Shown piece by piece: positions 45,640-53,638 of a stretch of DNA of 64,000 nucleotides. The DNA lies in the NCBI RefSeq assembly GCF_024978135.1, contig NZ_JANTEZ010000001.1:372001-436000 (forward strand), in the 5' to 3' direction. The notes beneath the pieces are model-generated. The model searched no databases. It worked only from the letters and a program-made list of their open reading frames with translations, and had not been told where the DNA came from. Every line of letters begins with the position of its first letter. Positions within the stretch are counted from its first letter, which is position 1. The translations under genes were made by a program, and so were the position numbers. Origin of the DNA: Herbiconiux gentiana (GTDB lineage: Bacteria; Actinomycetota; Actinomycetes; Actinomycetales; Microbacteriaceae).

Positions 45640-47226
45640 TCAGAGCCATCCGTGTTCGTGCAGCGCACTGCGCGCGTCGTCGCGGGCCGAGTAGGGGATG
45701 CGCTCCCCCGCGACCTCGTGGTAGTCCTCGTGGCCGGGGCCGGCGTAGAGGATGACGTCGCCCTCGCCCGCGAGGGAGAGCGCCGTGCGGAAGGCGGCCC
45801 GCGGGTCGGGCACCTCGTGGATCTCGCGTTCGGAAACCGCCGCCGTGGCACCGGCGATCAGCGCGGCGCGGATGGAGGCGGGGTCTTCGTAGCGCGGGTG
45901 GAAGTCGGTGACCACCACGACGTCGGCCAGCCGGGCGGCGATGGCGCCCATCTCCTCGCGCTTGGAGGGGTCGCGGTCGCCGTCGGCGCCGAAGAGCATG
46001 ATCACGCGGCCGTCGGAGACCCGGCGGATCGACTCCAGCGTCGAGGTGAAGGCGTCGGGGCTGTGCCCGTAGTCGATGTAGACGATGGGGCCCGACTCGC
46101 CGGAGACCTTCTCGGCCCGGCCCGGGATGTACACATCGATGCCGGCGACGAAGCCGTCGTCGTCGATCTCGGCGCCCTCGTCGTCGTGCGGGATGTTCAG
46201 GGCGTGCGCGATGGCATCGAGGTCGAAGCCCGACTCCACCAGCATCACGATGGCGAGGGCCGCGTTGGCGGCCATGTACGAGCCGAGCAGCGGCACCGAG
46301 GTGGTGAGCGCGCGGTGGTCGGGGCCGCGCAGCGTGAACGTGGTGCGCTCGGGGCGCTCCTCGTCGATCGACAGCATCCACTCCGCGTCGGCCGCGGGGT
46401 CGGTGGCGATGGTGGTGATCGGGATGCGCGACTCCTGCGCGAGGCGCCCGCCCCAGTCGCCGTCGACCATCACGACGCCGCGGCGCGCGCGGTCGGGCTG
46501 GAACAGCTCCCTCTTCGCCGCGTAGTACACGTCCATCGTCTCGTAGTCGTCGAGATGGTCGTGGGTGAGGTTGGTGAAGCCGACCACGTCGAAGACGATG
46601 CCGTCGACGCGGTGCTGGGTGATGGCCTGCGCCGAGACCTCGAGCACGACCGAGCGCACGTCGGCCTCGCGCATCCTGGCCAGCATGGCGTGGATCTCGG
46701 TGGCCTCGGGGGTGGTGAGCTTGGAGACGATGACCTCGTCGCCGATGCGGCGCTCGGCGGTGGTGCTGATGCCCGCCACGACGCCGAGCTGGCGCAGGAT
46801 GGCCTCGAGCAGGTAGGCCACACTCGTCTTGCCGTTGGTGCCGGTGACGCCGAACAGGGTCGGCGGCTCCTCGCGGGTGCGGTAGATCCACGCCGCGAGC
46901 TCGCCGAGCGCGAGGCGCGGCTCGGGTGTGACGATGATCGGCAGGCCCGCGTCGGCCGCGATGGCGGCGCCCTCGTCGTCGGTCAGGATCGCGACGGCCC
47001 CGGCCTCCTTGGCGGCCGCGGCGAAGCGGGCGCCGTGGTGCCGCTTGCCGGCGAGCCCAACGTAGAGGTCGCCCGGCACGACGTCGTGCGACGACAGCGT
47101 GATGCCCGACACGACCTCGGAGACGGGCAGGCCGCGCTGCTCGAGACCGAACTCCTCCACCAGATGCGGCAGGGACCGCTCGATCGGATGCTCGGGTCGA
47201 AGCGCCGAAGAACCCCGATCAGCCAC
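45640..47226 (-). CDS. murE: UDP-MurNAc-dipeptide:diamino acid ligase MurE, non-DAP type
   Basis: A 528-residue MurE. The ATP loop [16 protein letters not shown] is at about 125-140; the carbamylated Lys is in YYAAKRELF (about 234-242); FGADGDRDPSKREEMG is at 412-427. The substrate-selecting motif, DNPR in meso-DAP enzymes, reads FHPR here (442-445, in VVVTDFHPRYEDP), and EVSSHA reads EVSAQA (196-201). The third peptide residue is therefore probably not meso-DAP; ornithine, lysine or diaminobutyrate, as in B-type actinobacterial walls, is plausible. The GTG at 47226 has AAGGAG upstream. Confidence 0.94.
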   Translation of the reverse strand: MADRGSSALRPEHPIERSLPHLVEEFGLEQRGLPVSEVVSGITLSSHDVVPGDLYVGLAGKRHHGARFAAAAKEAGAVAILTDDEGAAIAADAGLPIIVTPEPRLALGELAAWIYRTREEPPTLFGVTGTNGKTSVAYLLEAILRQLGVVAGISTTAERRIGDEVIVSKLTTPEATEIHAMLARMREADVRSVVLEVSAQAITQHRVDGIVFDVVGFTNLTHDHLDDYETMDVYYAAKRELFQPDRARRGVVMVDGDWGGRLAQESRIPITTIATDPAADAEWMLSIDEERPERTTFTLRGPDHRALTTSVPLLGSYMAANAALAIVMLVESGFDLDAIAHALNIPHDDEGAEIDDDGFVAGIDVYIPGRAEKVSGESGPIVYIDYGHSPDAFTSTLESIRRVSDGRVIMLFGADGDRDPSKREEMGAIAARLADVVVVTDFHPRYEDPASIRAALIAGATAAVSEREIHEVPDPRAAFRTALSLAGEGDVILYAGPGHEDYHEVAGERIPYSARDDARSALHEHGWL

Positions 47227-47241
47227 TGGTCTCCTTGGTGC

Positions 47242-49065
47242 TCAATACGTCGTCGGCAGGTCTGGCGAAGGAACGGTGGAGGGAAGCACGCGCTTCTCCT
47301 TCAGCACCTGCGACATGATCTTCTGGAAGACCGGTGCCGCAGCCAGGGCCGACTCAATGGTAACGGGCTTCGCGATGGTGACCGAAACGACGTACTGCGG
47401 GTCCTCCGCCGGAGCGAGCCCGGCGACGGAGGTGATGTAGCTGTCCCCGTAGGCGCCCGAGCCGTCGCTCATCTGCGCGGTACCGGTCTTCGCGGCCACC
47501 CGGTAGCCCGGGATCGAGAGCTCCTTGGAGGCGTAGCCGCCCGAGACGACCGTCTCCAGCATGTTCACGACGTCGGTCGAGACGGTGCTCGGCACGATCT
47601 GCTCGCCCGTCGCGTCAGGAGCGCCCGTCATCGTGCCGTCTTCGGCTTTACAGCCCTCGAGCAGCTGCACGGGCAGCCGCACGCCGCCGTTGCCGAGCGT
47701 CTGGTACAGGCTGGCGATCTGGATGGCGGTGTTCGAGACGCCCTGGCCGAACGTGGTGGTGAGGTTCGTCTGGTCGTCCCAGTCCTGCCACGGGGCGAGG
47801 ATGCCGCCCGACTCGGCCGGGAAGCCGACCTCGCTGGGCTTGGTCATGTGGAACTTCTCGATGTAGTCGTAGCGCTGCTGGCTCGACAGCAGCTCGCCGA
47901 GCATGGCGGTTCCGGTGTTCGAGGACTCCTGCATGACACCGGCGAAGGTGAGCCGCAGCGGGTCGACGTGGAACTCGCTGTCACGCGTCGACGCACCGTT
48001 CGCGTCGGTGTAGATGAACGGCGCCTCGACCTGCGTGCCGACATCGGCGAGACCGGCGTCGAGCACCGAGGCGGCCGTGAGGGCCTTGAACGTCGAGCCG
48101 GGCTCGAACGGGGACTGGAAGGCGATGGAGCCGCGCTGGTCGGCCGGGGTCGCGTCGACGTCGTTGGGGTCGACGCTCGGGTAGTCGGCCACGGCGAGCA
48201 GCTTGCCCGTCTTGACCTCCTGCACCACCACGGTTCCCCAGGCGGCTCCGGTCTCCTGGATGCGCGCCAGCAGCGTCTGCTGCGAGAACCACTGCAGGTC
48301 GCTGTCGAGGGTGAGCACCGCGGTGCCGCCCTGCTGCGCCTGCACCACGGTCTCGCTCGAACCGGGGATGGCGACACCGTCCGCGCCCCGCTCGTAGGTC
48401 TCGACGCCGTCGGTGCCGGTCAGGCACTGGTTCTGCATCTGCTCGACGCCCGAGACGCCCACCTCGCTCTCTCCGGGGGCCTCGGCCGGGTCGGCCGCGT
48501 TCGGGTCGGCGTCGGGGTCTTCACCCATGAAGCCGACCACGCTGCCCGCCACGGCACCGTTCGGGTAGGTGCGCACGGGGTTCGACTCGTAGTAGAGCCA
48601 GGGGATCTCGAGGTCGCGGATGGCGCGGAACGCGTCGACGTCGATGCCCGTCACGACCACGACGTGGTTCGAGGACGGATCGGCGGTGAGTATGCCGTAG
48701 ACCTGCTCGGGGGTCTGGCCGATGATCGCCGCGACCTCCCCCGCCGCCTGGAGGGCGGTGACGTCGACGCTCTTGCCGTCATCCCCCGTGCGCTCGAAGT
48801 CGGTGACCGACTTCGGCGAGGCGGTGACGTCGTAGCGCAGCACGGTCGTGGCGAGCACCGTGCCGTCCTCGTCGACGATGTCGCCGCGGAGGCCGTAGGA
48901 GGTGGTCTCGGCCGAGAGCTTGTCGAACGACTCGGCGTTCAGCGTGTCGGCCTGCACGATCTGGATGCTCACCAGACGCACGACGAAGACCGCCACGACG
49001 GCCATCACGGCGACGACGGCCACGGCGGCGCGACGCCGGGTGGTGCGGTTCGCGGCGGTGTTCAC
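47242..49065 (-). CDS. ftsI: Septal transpeptidase FtsI (class B PBP)
   Basis: A 607-residue class B PBP. A basic N-terminus and one transmembrane helix (about 12-30) precede the dimerisation domain and the transpeptidase domain: STFK at 324-327 (Ser324), SSN at 381-383 and KTG at 526-528. An acidic loop (DPDADPNAADPAEAPGE, about 183-199) is inserted before the catalytic domain. It cross-links septal peptidoglycan with FtsW. It starts 12 bases after ftsL. Confidence 0.96.
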   Translation of the reverse strand: MNTAANRTTRRRAAVAVVAVMAVVAVFVVRLVSIQIVQADTLNAESFDKLSAETTSYGLRGDIVDEDGTVLATTVLRYDVTASPKSVTDFERTGDDGKSVDVTALQAAGEVAAIIGQTPEQVYGILTADPSSNHVVVVTGIDVDAFRAIRDLEIPWLYYESNPVRTYPNGAVAGSVVGFMGEDPDADPNAADPAEAPGESEVGVSGVEQMQNQCLTGTDGVETYERGADGVAIPGSSETVVQAQQGGTAVLTLDSDLQWFSQQTLLARIQETGAAWGTVVVQEVKTGKLLAVADYPSVDPNDVDATPADQRGSIAFQSPFEPGSTFKALTAASVLDAGLADVGTQVEAPFIYTDANGASTRDSEFHVDPLRLTFAGVMQESSNTGTAMLGELLSSQQRYDYIEKFHMTKPSEVGFPAESGGILAPWQDWDDQTNLTTTFGQGVSNTAIQIASLYQTLGNGGVRLPVQLLEGCKAEDGTMTGAPDATGEQIVPSTVSTDVVNMLETVVSGGYASKELSIPGYRVAAKTGTAQMSDGSGAYGDSYITSVAGLAPAEDPQYVVSVTIAKPVTIESALAAAPVFQKIMSQVLKEKRVLPSTVPSPDLPTTY

Positions 49066-49077
49066 GAGCGCCGGGGA

Positions 49078-49755
49078 TCAGCGGGTCGTCGGAGAGGGGA
49101 GGGCACCCGTCCACGGTATGTCGGCGGGCGCCTCGGCCACGGGAGGCGCGCTCGCCGTGTCGGCGGTCGTCGCTCCGGCCGCGGCCGCCGCAGCAGCAGC
49201 CGCTGCCGTGGCGTCGGCGGCCGTCGCCGGGGTGCCCGTCACGGGGTTGAGCGAGGCGTTCGGGATGAGCGACTGTCCGGCCGTGATCGCCCCCGTCGCG
49301 CCGGTGGCCGCCGCCGGCGAACCGAGCACGGCGCCGTCGGAGAGCCGCAGGTAGACGGGAGTGCTGTTGGCGACCATGCCGAGCTTCTCGGCGCTGGCCG
49401 CGAGGTTCTGCGGCGAGGACAGCGAGTCGTATTGCTCGCTCAGGGTCTGGTTCGTGCGGTCGAGCTCCTTCTGCTGCGACTGCAGCGAGGAGATCTCGTA
49501 GGCGCCGTCGGACAGGCCGATCGAGAGCATCAGCTGGGTGATCACGATGGCGAGCACGCCGGCGACGACGACCGCCGCGTAGGCGATCTTCGGTCGGGCC
49601 CGGCGCTGCTGGCGGGTGGGCACCACCTGGATGCGCCGTGGCGCGATGGGGTGCTCGACACCGGGCAGGTCGAGGTCGAAGTCGGGATCGACGGCCACCG
49701 CCTGCGCGAAGGCGGGGCGGGGGCGGCTCATGGTGGCACCGGCCAGGTTCGTCAT
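49078..49755 (-). CDS. ftsL: FtsL-like divisome protein with long Ala-rich tail
   Basis: A 225-residue bitopic protein in the ftsL position between rsmH and ftsI. A cytoplasmic part (1-56) precedes a transmembrane helix (about 58-80), a leucine-zipper-like coiled coil (about 84-115: [22 protein letters not shown]) and the [12 protein letters not shown] motif. From about 145 to the end a low-complexity Ala/Thr/Pro tail, with ten consecutive Ala, is added. FtsL is normally 100-140 residues. AGGAGG precedes the ATG, which overlaps the rsmH stop (ATGA). Confidence 0.85.
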   Translation of the reverse strand: MTNLAGATMSRPRPAFAQAVAVDPDFDLDLPGVEHPIAPRRIQVVPTRQQRRARPKIAYAAVVVAGVLAIVITQLMLSIGLSDGAYEISSLQSQQKELDRTNQTLSEQYDSLSSPQNLAASAEKLGMVANSTPVYLRLSDGAVLGSPAAATGATGAITAGQSLIPNASLNPVTGTPATAADATAAAAAAAAAAGATTADTASAPPVAEAPADIPWTGALPSPTTR

Positions 49756-50708
49756 GCGATCCTCCTGATTCGTTCTGCTGCTCGGAGGCGGACGGGGATG
49801 GAACGGGGGTTGCGGGCGCGCTCGTCGTCGTCGGCGAGTTCGGCGCCGCGCACCAGGAGCTTCAGTTCGGGCCGGTGCTCGGGAAGCTCGACCGGGAGCC
49901 CGGCGGGGGCGGTGGAGACCGACCGCCGCTGCAGCTCGCGCTTGACGATGCGGTCTTCGAGCGACTGGAACGCGAGCACCACGATGCGGCCGCCGACGAC
50001 CAGCGCGTCGATCGCCTTCGGCAGTGCCCGCTCGAGCACGGAGAGCTCGGCGTTGACCTCGATGCGCAGGGCCTGGAAGACGCGCTTGGCCGGGTGGCCG
50101 GAGTTGGAGAACTTGGCCGGCGTCGCCGCCTGGATGATGTCGACGAGCTGGCCCGAGCGCAGGATCGGCGCCTCGTCGCGGGCCCGCACGATGAAGCGGG
50201 CGTAGCGGTCGGCCAGCTTCTCCTCGCCGTAGTCGCGGAAGATGCGGCGGAGGTCGGCCTCGGAGTAGGTGGCGACGATCTCGGCCGCGGTGAAGACCGC
50301 CGTGTCGTCCATGCGCATGTCGAGCGGCGCGTCCTTCGAGTAGGAGAAGCCGCGCTCGACCTCGTCGAGCTGCATGGACGAGACGCCGAGGTCGAACAGC
50401 ACACCGTCGACCTCGTCGATGCCGAGACCCTCGAGGGCCTCGTCGATCTCGTCGTAGACGCAGTGCACGAGGTCGGTGCGGTCGGAGAACCGCTCGAGCC
50501 GCTCCCCCGCGAGGCGGAGGGCGTTCGGATCGCGGTCGAGCCCGACGAGGTGCAGCTCGGGGAACGCCTCGAGGAAGGCCTCGGAGTGGCCGCCGAGGCC
50601 GAGGGTGCAGTCGACGAGCACCGCTCCCGGGCGGCCGAGGGCCGGGCCGAGGAGCTCGATGGAGCGTTCGAGGAGAACCGAGGTGTGGATGCCGGAGTAG
50701 TCGGTCAT
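49752..50708 (-). CDS. rsmH: 16S rRNA (cytosine1402-N4)-methyltransferase
   Basis: A 318-residue SAM-dependent methyltransferase. [17 protein letters not shown] is motif [12 protein letters not shown] motif II, and [22 protein letters not shown] plus PLDMRMD mark RsmH. It N4-methylates C1402 of 16S rRNA. It lies 137 bases downstream of mraZ in the same direction; the intervening DNA holds a tandem hairpin. Confidence 0.97.
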   Translation of the reverse strand: MTDYSGIHTSVLLERSIELLGPALGRPGAVLVDCTLGLGGHSEAFLEAFPELHLVGLDRDPNALRLAGERLERFSDRTDLVHCVYDEIDEALEGLGIDEVDGVLFDLGVSSMQLDEVERGFSYSKDAPLDMRMDDTAVFTAAEIVATYSEADLRRIFRDYGEEKLADRYARFIVRARDEAPILRSGQLVDIIQAATPAKFSNSGHPAKRVFQALRIEVNAELSVLERALPKAIDALVVGGRIVVLAFQSLEDRIVKRELQRRSVSTAPAGLPVELPEHRPELKLLVRGAELADDDERARNPRSIPVRLRAAERIRRIA

Positions 50709-50750
50709 GGTGATGCGGCCGGTGCTTCGTCATCCCTGATCCCCGTCCGT

Positions 50751-50816
50751 TCCGACCTGCCGCCGGGGAAGTGCGGCAGGGCGTCCGACCTGGCACCGGG
50801 GAAGTGCGCCAGGGCG
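50751..50816 (-). repeat. Tandem 33-bp hairpin repeat between mraZ and rsmH
   Basis: Two 33-base units (50751-50783 and 50784-50816) differ at three positions. Each folds into a stem with a CGGGGAAGT-type loop. In unit 1 the arms CCTGCCGC and GCGGCAGG pair perfectly. In unit 2 the fifth stem pair is changed on both sides (C-G to G-C), and one mismatch (A opposite C) lies nearer the loop. A compensatory change points to a selected RNA structure. Confidence 0.75.
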
Positions 50817-50845
50817 ATGAACGGCTGGGAGTCAGGGACGGCGAC

Positions 50846-51277
50846 TCAGAAGAGGCCGGGGATCACCTCCTCGTCGGTGTCGGAGAACGCGGCTTCCTGG
50901 GCCTCGAGGTAGGTCGCCCACGCCGTCGCGTCCCAGATCTCGGCCCGCGAGCCGACGCCGATGACGACGAGATCGCGGTCGAGGCCGGCGTAGCTGCGGA
51001 GCGGGGCGGGGATCGTGACGCGGTGCTGCTTGTCGGGCGTCTCGGCGCTCGCCCCCGAGAGGAAGACGCGCTGGTAGTCGCGGGCCTGCTTGCTCGTCAC
51101 CGGCGCCTGCCGGATCTTCTCGTGCAGGTTCTCGAACTCGCGGGTGGAGAAGACGTAGAGGCAGTTCTCCTGCCCGCGCGTCACGACCATGCCCCCGGCC
51201 AGCTCGTCCCGGAACTTCGCCGGAAGGATGATGCGGCCCTTGTCGTCGAGCTTGGGTTCGTAGGTGCCAAGGAACAT
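50846..51277 (-). CDS. mraZ: Division-cluster regulator MraZ
   Basis: A 143-residue protein with two SpoVT/AbrB-like repeats ([26 protein letters not shown] and the second around [18 protein letters not shown]). It represses the division cluster from direct repeats near its own start. Three GTGGA boxes, 10 bases apart, lie 43-67 bases upstream. It is the first gene of the dcw cluster. Confidence 0.97.
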   Translation of the reverse strand: MFLGTYEPKLDDKGRIILPAKFRDELAGGMVVTRGQENCLYVFSTREFENLHEKIRQAPVTSKQARDYQRVFLSGASAETPDKQHRVTIPAPLRSYAGLDRDLVVIGVGSRAEIWDATAWATYLEAQEAAFSDTDEEVIPGLF

Positions 51278-51319
51278 CTACCTCCCCGTTCTCTCCGGCC
51301 AGATTGTGTGGGCTTGACC

Positions 51320-51344
51320 TCCACTTTACTCCACTCCCTTCCAC
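51320..51344 (-). promoter_or_regulatory. MraZ operator: three GTGGA boxes at 10-bp spacing
   Basis: On the minus strand GTGGA occurs at 51344-51340, 51334-51330 and 51324-51320, exactly one helical turn apart, separated by 5 bases. MraZ of E. coli binds three TGGG-type repeats with the same spacing near its promoter. The boxes lie 43-67 bases before the mraZ ATG. Confidence 0.85.
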
Positions 51345-51470
51345 ATACCTACGACATTCAGCACGAACTTCGCTCAAACTGCAAAAACTTCCGCGCTATT
51401 TCGCGGAAGTTCGGGGTGGAGGGGAATGGAGGGCGAGGGGCGGTCGGGACGCGCATCCGGGCACAAAAAA

Positions 51471-51492
51471 AGACCGGCCCGAAGGCCGGTCT
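51471..51492 (-). terminator. Rho-independent terminator of the DUF3040 gene
   Basis: On the minus strand: stem AGACCGGCC, TTCG tetraloop, stem GGCCGGTCT, then seven T (the plus-strand A-run at 51464-51470). It follows the DUF3040 stop by about 30 bases and shields the mraZ promoter region. Confidence 0.92.
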
Positions 51493-51523
51493 CTCTCAGT
51501 GGAGCGAAAGGGAGGGGATGCCC

Positions 51524-51919
51524 CTACTCACCGCGGTCGTCGTCGCGACGCTCCCAGCGGTCGTTGAGTCTGTCCATGAATCCCGACTTGGAGGAGGCGG
51601 TGGCGCCGCCGCGACCCGAGGTGGGGGTGCCGCCGAGCGGCGATTTCGGGGCGGGGCCCCGATTGGTGCGCCGGAGGGCGAGCAGCACACCGGCGAACAT
51701 GGCGACGAAGCCGGCCAGGCCGATCAGCGGCTGATGCAGCACCACGCCGACGATCACGACGCCGAGGCCGAGGATGCCCACCAGGATTCCCAGCACGAGC
51801 GCGCCGTAGTTCAGTCGGCCTCGTGCCCCGCTGACCGCCGACACGAAGTCGGCGTCGTTGTGGTAGAGACTGCGCTCCATCTCATCGAGGAGTCGTTGTT
51901 CTTGCTCCGAAAGCGGCAT
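51524..51919 (-). CDS. DUF3040 membrane protein
   Basis: A 131-residue protein starting MPLSEQEQRLLDEMERSLYHNDADF, the DUF3040 signature. Two transmembrane helices (about 38-60 and 64-82) are followed by a Gly/Ser/Arg-rich cytoplasmic tail. DUF3040 proteins are common in actinobacteria next to division or wall genes; the role is unknown. It ends in a strong terminator and is divergent from the polyprenyl synthase gene. Confidence 0.9.
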   Translation of the reverse strand: MPLSEQEQRLLDEMERSLYHNDADFVSAVSGARGRLNYGALVLGILVGILGLGVVIVGVVLHQPLIGLAGFVAMFAGVLLALRRTNRGPAPKSPLGGTPTSGRGGATASSKSGFMDRLNDRWERRDDDRGE

Positions 51920-51984
51920 CCTATTTCACCTCAGGCTCGGGACCGACGCGTGATACTTGCTGATTGTAGTGCGCGGGGTCTAGC

Positions 51985-51990
51985 TAGGCT
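51985..51990 (+). promoter_or_regulatory. Candidate -10 element TAGGCT before the polyprenyl synthase gene
   Basis: TAGGCT ends six bases before the GTG at 51997, the geometry of a leaderless start. It supports the GTG at 51997 over the ATG at 52000. Confidence 0.45.
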
Positions 51991-51996
51991 AGGCGA

Positions 51997-53106
51997 GTGA
52001 TGGAAAGCCCGCGCCTAGTCAATCTCGTCGATGCTCGGATCGTGGAGTTCCTCGCATCGCGCGAGTCCATTCTCAATCGCGTGGCCCCCGACCTCGCCCC
52101 CTTCTCGCTGTTCTCGCGGGATCTTCTCAGCGGCGGCAAGAGGTTCAGGGCCCTGTTCTGCTACTGGGGCTGGCGTGCCGTCTCTCCCGCGGTCGCCGAG
52201 TCGGCGGTTCCCGGCGAGAAGGAGCTCGACTCCCTCGTCGACCTGTGCGCGGGCCTCGAGCTCTTCCACGCCGCAGCCCTCGTGCACGACGACATCATCG
52301 ACAACTCCGACACCCGCCGCGGAATGCCCTCGGCGCACCGACGCTTCGAGACCCTGCACGCCGATGGCGGCTGGCGGGGCGACCGCCGCAGCTTCGGCGA
52401 GGGCAGCGCGATCCTGCTCGGCGACCTGCTGCTGGCGTGGAGCGACGAGCTCATCGCCCGGGCCGTGCTCGGCGCGCCCTCACTCGAGATCCACCTCGCC
52501 GCCCGCGAGGCGATCGACACGATGCGCACCGAGGTCACCCTCGGCCAGTACCTCGACCTGCTCGAGGAGCGCGCCTGGGCGACCACCGACCCCGAGGCCT
52601 CGCTCGAACGCGCCGAACGGGTGATCGTTTACAAGTCGGCGAAGTACAGCGTCGAGGCGCCGCTCGTGATCGGCGCGTCCCTGCGGGGCTCGTCGCCCGA
52701 GCAGACGGATGCGCTGCGGCGCTTCGGGCTGCCGCTCGGCATCGCGTTCCAGCTGCGCGACGACGTGCTCGGCGTCTTCGGCGACGCCGAGCTCACCGGC
52801 AAGCCCTCGGGCGACGACCTCCGCGAGGGCAAGCGCACGGTGCTCGTGTCGCTCACCCGCTCCCGGCTCGACGCCTCGTCGCGGCGGCTCTTCGACGAGC
52901 TGCTCGGCGACCCCGAGCTCGACGAGGGCCAGATCAGGATGCTGCAGCAGACGATGGTGGGGACGGGGGCCGTCACCGAGGTGGAGGGCATGATCTCCCG
53001 GCGCCTGCGCACGGCGCTCGACGAGCTCGACCGCGCGCCGCTCGGCGACACCGCGAAGGCGGAGCTGACGAGCCTCGCCAAGCGGCTGGTGAACCGGCAG
53101 GCCTGA
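51997..53106 (+). CDS. Polyprenyl (geranylgeranyl-type) diphosphate synthase
   Basis: A 369-residue trans-prenyltransferase. The first aspartate-rich motif is DDIID at 98-102 (LVHDDIIDNSDTRRG) and the second FQLRDDVLG; GGKRFRALF and GKPSGDDLREGKRT are also intact. It condenses IPP onto allylic diphosphates; chain length (C20 or longer) cannot be fixed by eye. It lies in the position of M. tuberculosis idsA2 (Rv2173), near Rv2175c and pknL. Products could feed carotenoids, menaquinone or lipid carriers. Confidence 0.88.
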   Translation: MMESPRLVNLVDARIVEFLASRESILNRVAPDLAPFSLFSRDLLSGGKRFRALFCYWGWRAVSPAVAESAVPGEKELDSLVDLCAGLELFHAAALVHDDIIDNSDTRRGMPSAHRRFETLHADGGWRGDRRSFGEGSAILLGDLLLAWSDELIARAVLGAPSLEIHLAAREAIDTMRTEVTLGQYLDLLEERAWATTDPEASLERAERVIVYKSAKYSVEAPLVIGASLRGSSPEQTDALRRFGLPLGIAFQLRDDVLGVFGDAELTGKPSGDDLREGKRTVLVSLTRSRLDASSRRLFDELLGDPELDEGQIRMLQQTMVGTGAVTEVEGMISRRLRTALDELDRAPLGDTAKAELTSLAKRLVNRQA

Positions 53107-53124
53107 GCGGGCCGTAGGCCGTGA

Positions 53125-53160
53125 GCCGCAGGCTCCAGGCTCCGGCCGCAGGCTCCAGGC
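53125..53160. repeat. Small direct repeat after the prenyltransferase gene
   Basis: GCCGCAGGCTCCAGGC occurs at 53125-53140 and 53145-53160, between two convergent genes. Slippage origin is likely; no hairpin of note. Confidence 0.7.
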
Positions 53161-53161
53161 C

Positions 53162-53503
53162 CTAGAAGTCCTGCGCCTGCGCGATGCGGCGCACCTCGGC
53201 CTTGCGGCCGGCGCGCAGCGCCGCGATCGGGGTCGCCTCGAGCAGCTCGTTCGGCGACAGCAGCCACTCGAGGATCTCCTCGTCCTTGTAGCGGTTGTCG
53301 GCGAGCACCATGATCGTGCCCTTGAGCTCGGTGAGCGGCTCGCCGTCGCGGATGAACTCCGCCGGCACCGAGAGCACGCCGTCGCGGCGGGTCGCCACCA
53401 GGTGGTGGTCCTCGATCAGGCGGCGCACCTTGCTCGGCGTGAGCCCGAGCAGGTCGACGAGGTCGGGAATGGTCAGCCACTCGGTGGCGGGCAGATCAGT
53501 CAC
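53162..53503 (-). CDS. Rv2175c-family DNA-binding protein
   Basis: A 113-residue protein with a winged helix-turn-helix (EWLTIPDLVDLLGLTPSKVRRLIEDHHLVATRR) and a C-terminal domain with PLTELKGTIMVLADNRYKDEEILEWLLSP. Rv2175c of M. tuberculosis is a DNA-binding substrate of the kinase PknL; here the kinase gene starts divergently 135 bases away, the same arrangement. I start at the GTG at 53503; longer readings add unconserved residues. Confidence 0.88.
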   Translation of the reverse strand: MTDLPATEWLTIPDLVDLLGLTPSKVRRLIEDHHLVATRRDGVLSVPAEFIRDGEPLTELKGTIMVLADNRYKDEEILEWLLSPNELLEATPIAALRAGRKAEVRRIAQAQDF

Positions 53504-53625
53504 GAGTACAGATTGCCACGCGGCGGGGCGTCGGCGGCAATCGACTCTCATCACGAATGCATAAAAATGCGCATCCGGAGCCCGATCGGCCGGTGTCTAT
53601 GCGGCCAGGGCCATGCCCCCTTCTC

Positions 53626-53631
53626 TAGACT
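53626..53631 (+). promoter_or_regulatory. Candidate -10 element TAGACT of a leaderless kinase transcript
   Basis: TAGACT ends seven bases before the GTG at 53639. This places the transcription start on the start codon; the GGAG in the gap is too close (three bases) to act as a usual ribosome binding site. Confidence 0.5.
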
Positions 53632-53638
53632 CGGAGCT

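Noticed and set aside
45475-50205. A very long open frame antisense to murE-ftsI-ftsL-rsmH (over 1500 codons)
   Set aside because: Its composition is typical of antisense shadows in high-GC DNA, while the opposite strand codes five intact, well-known enzymes.
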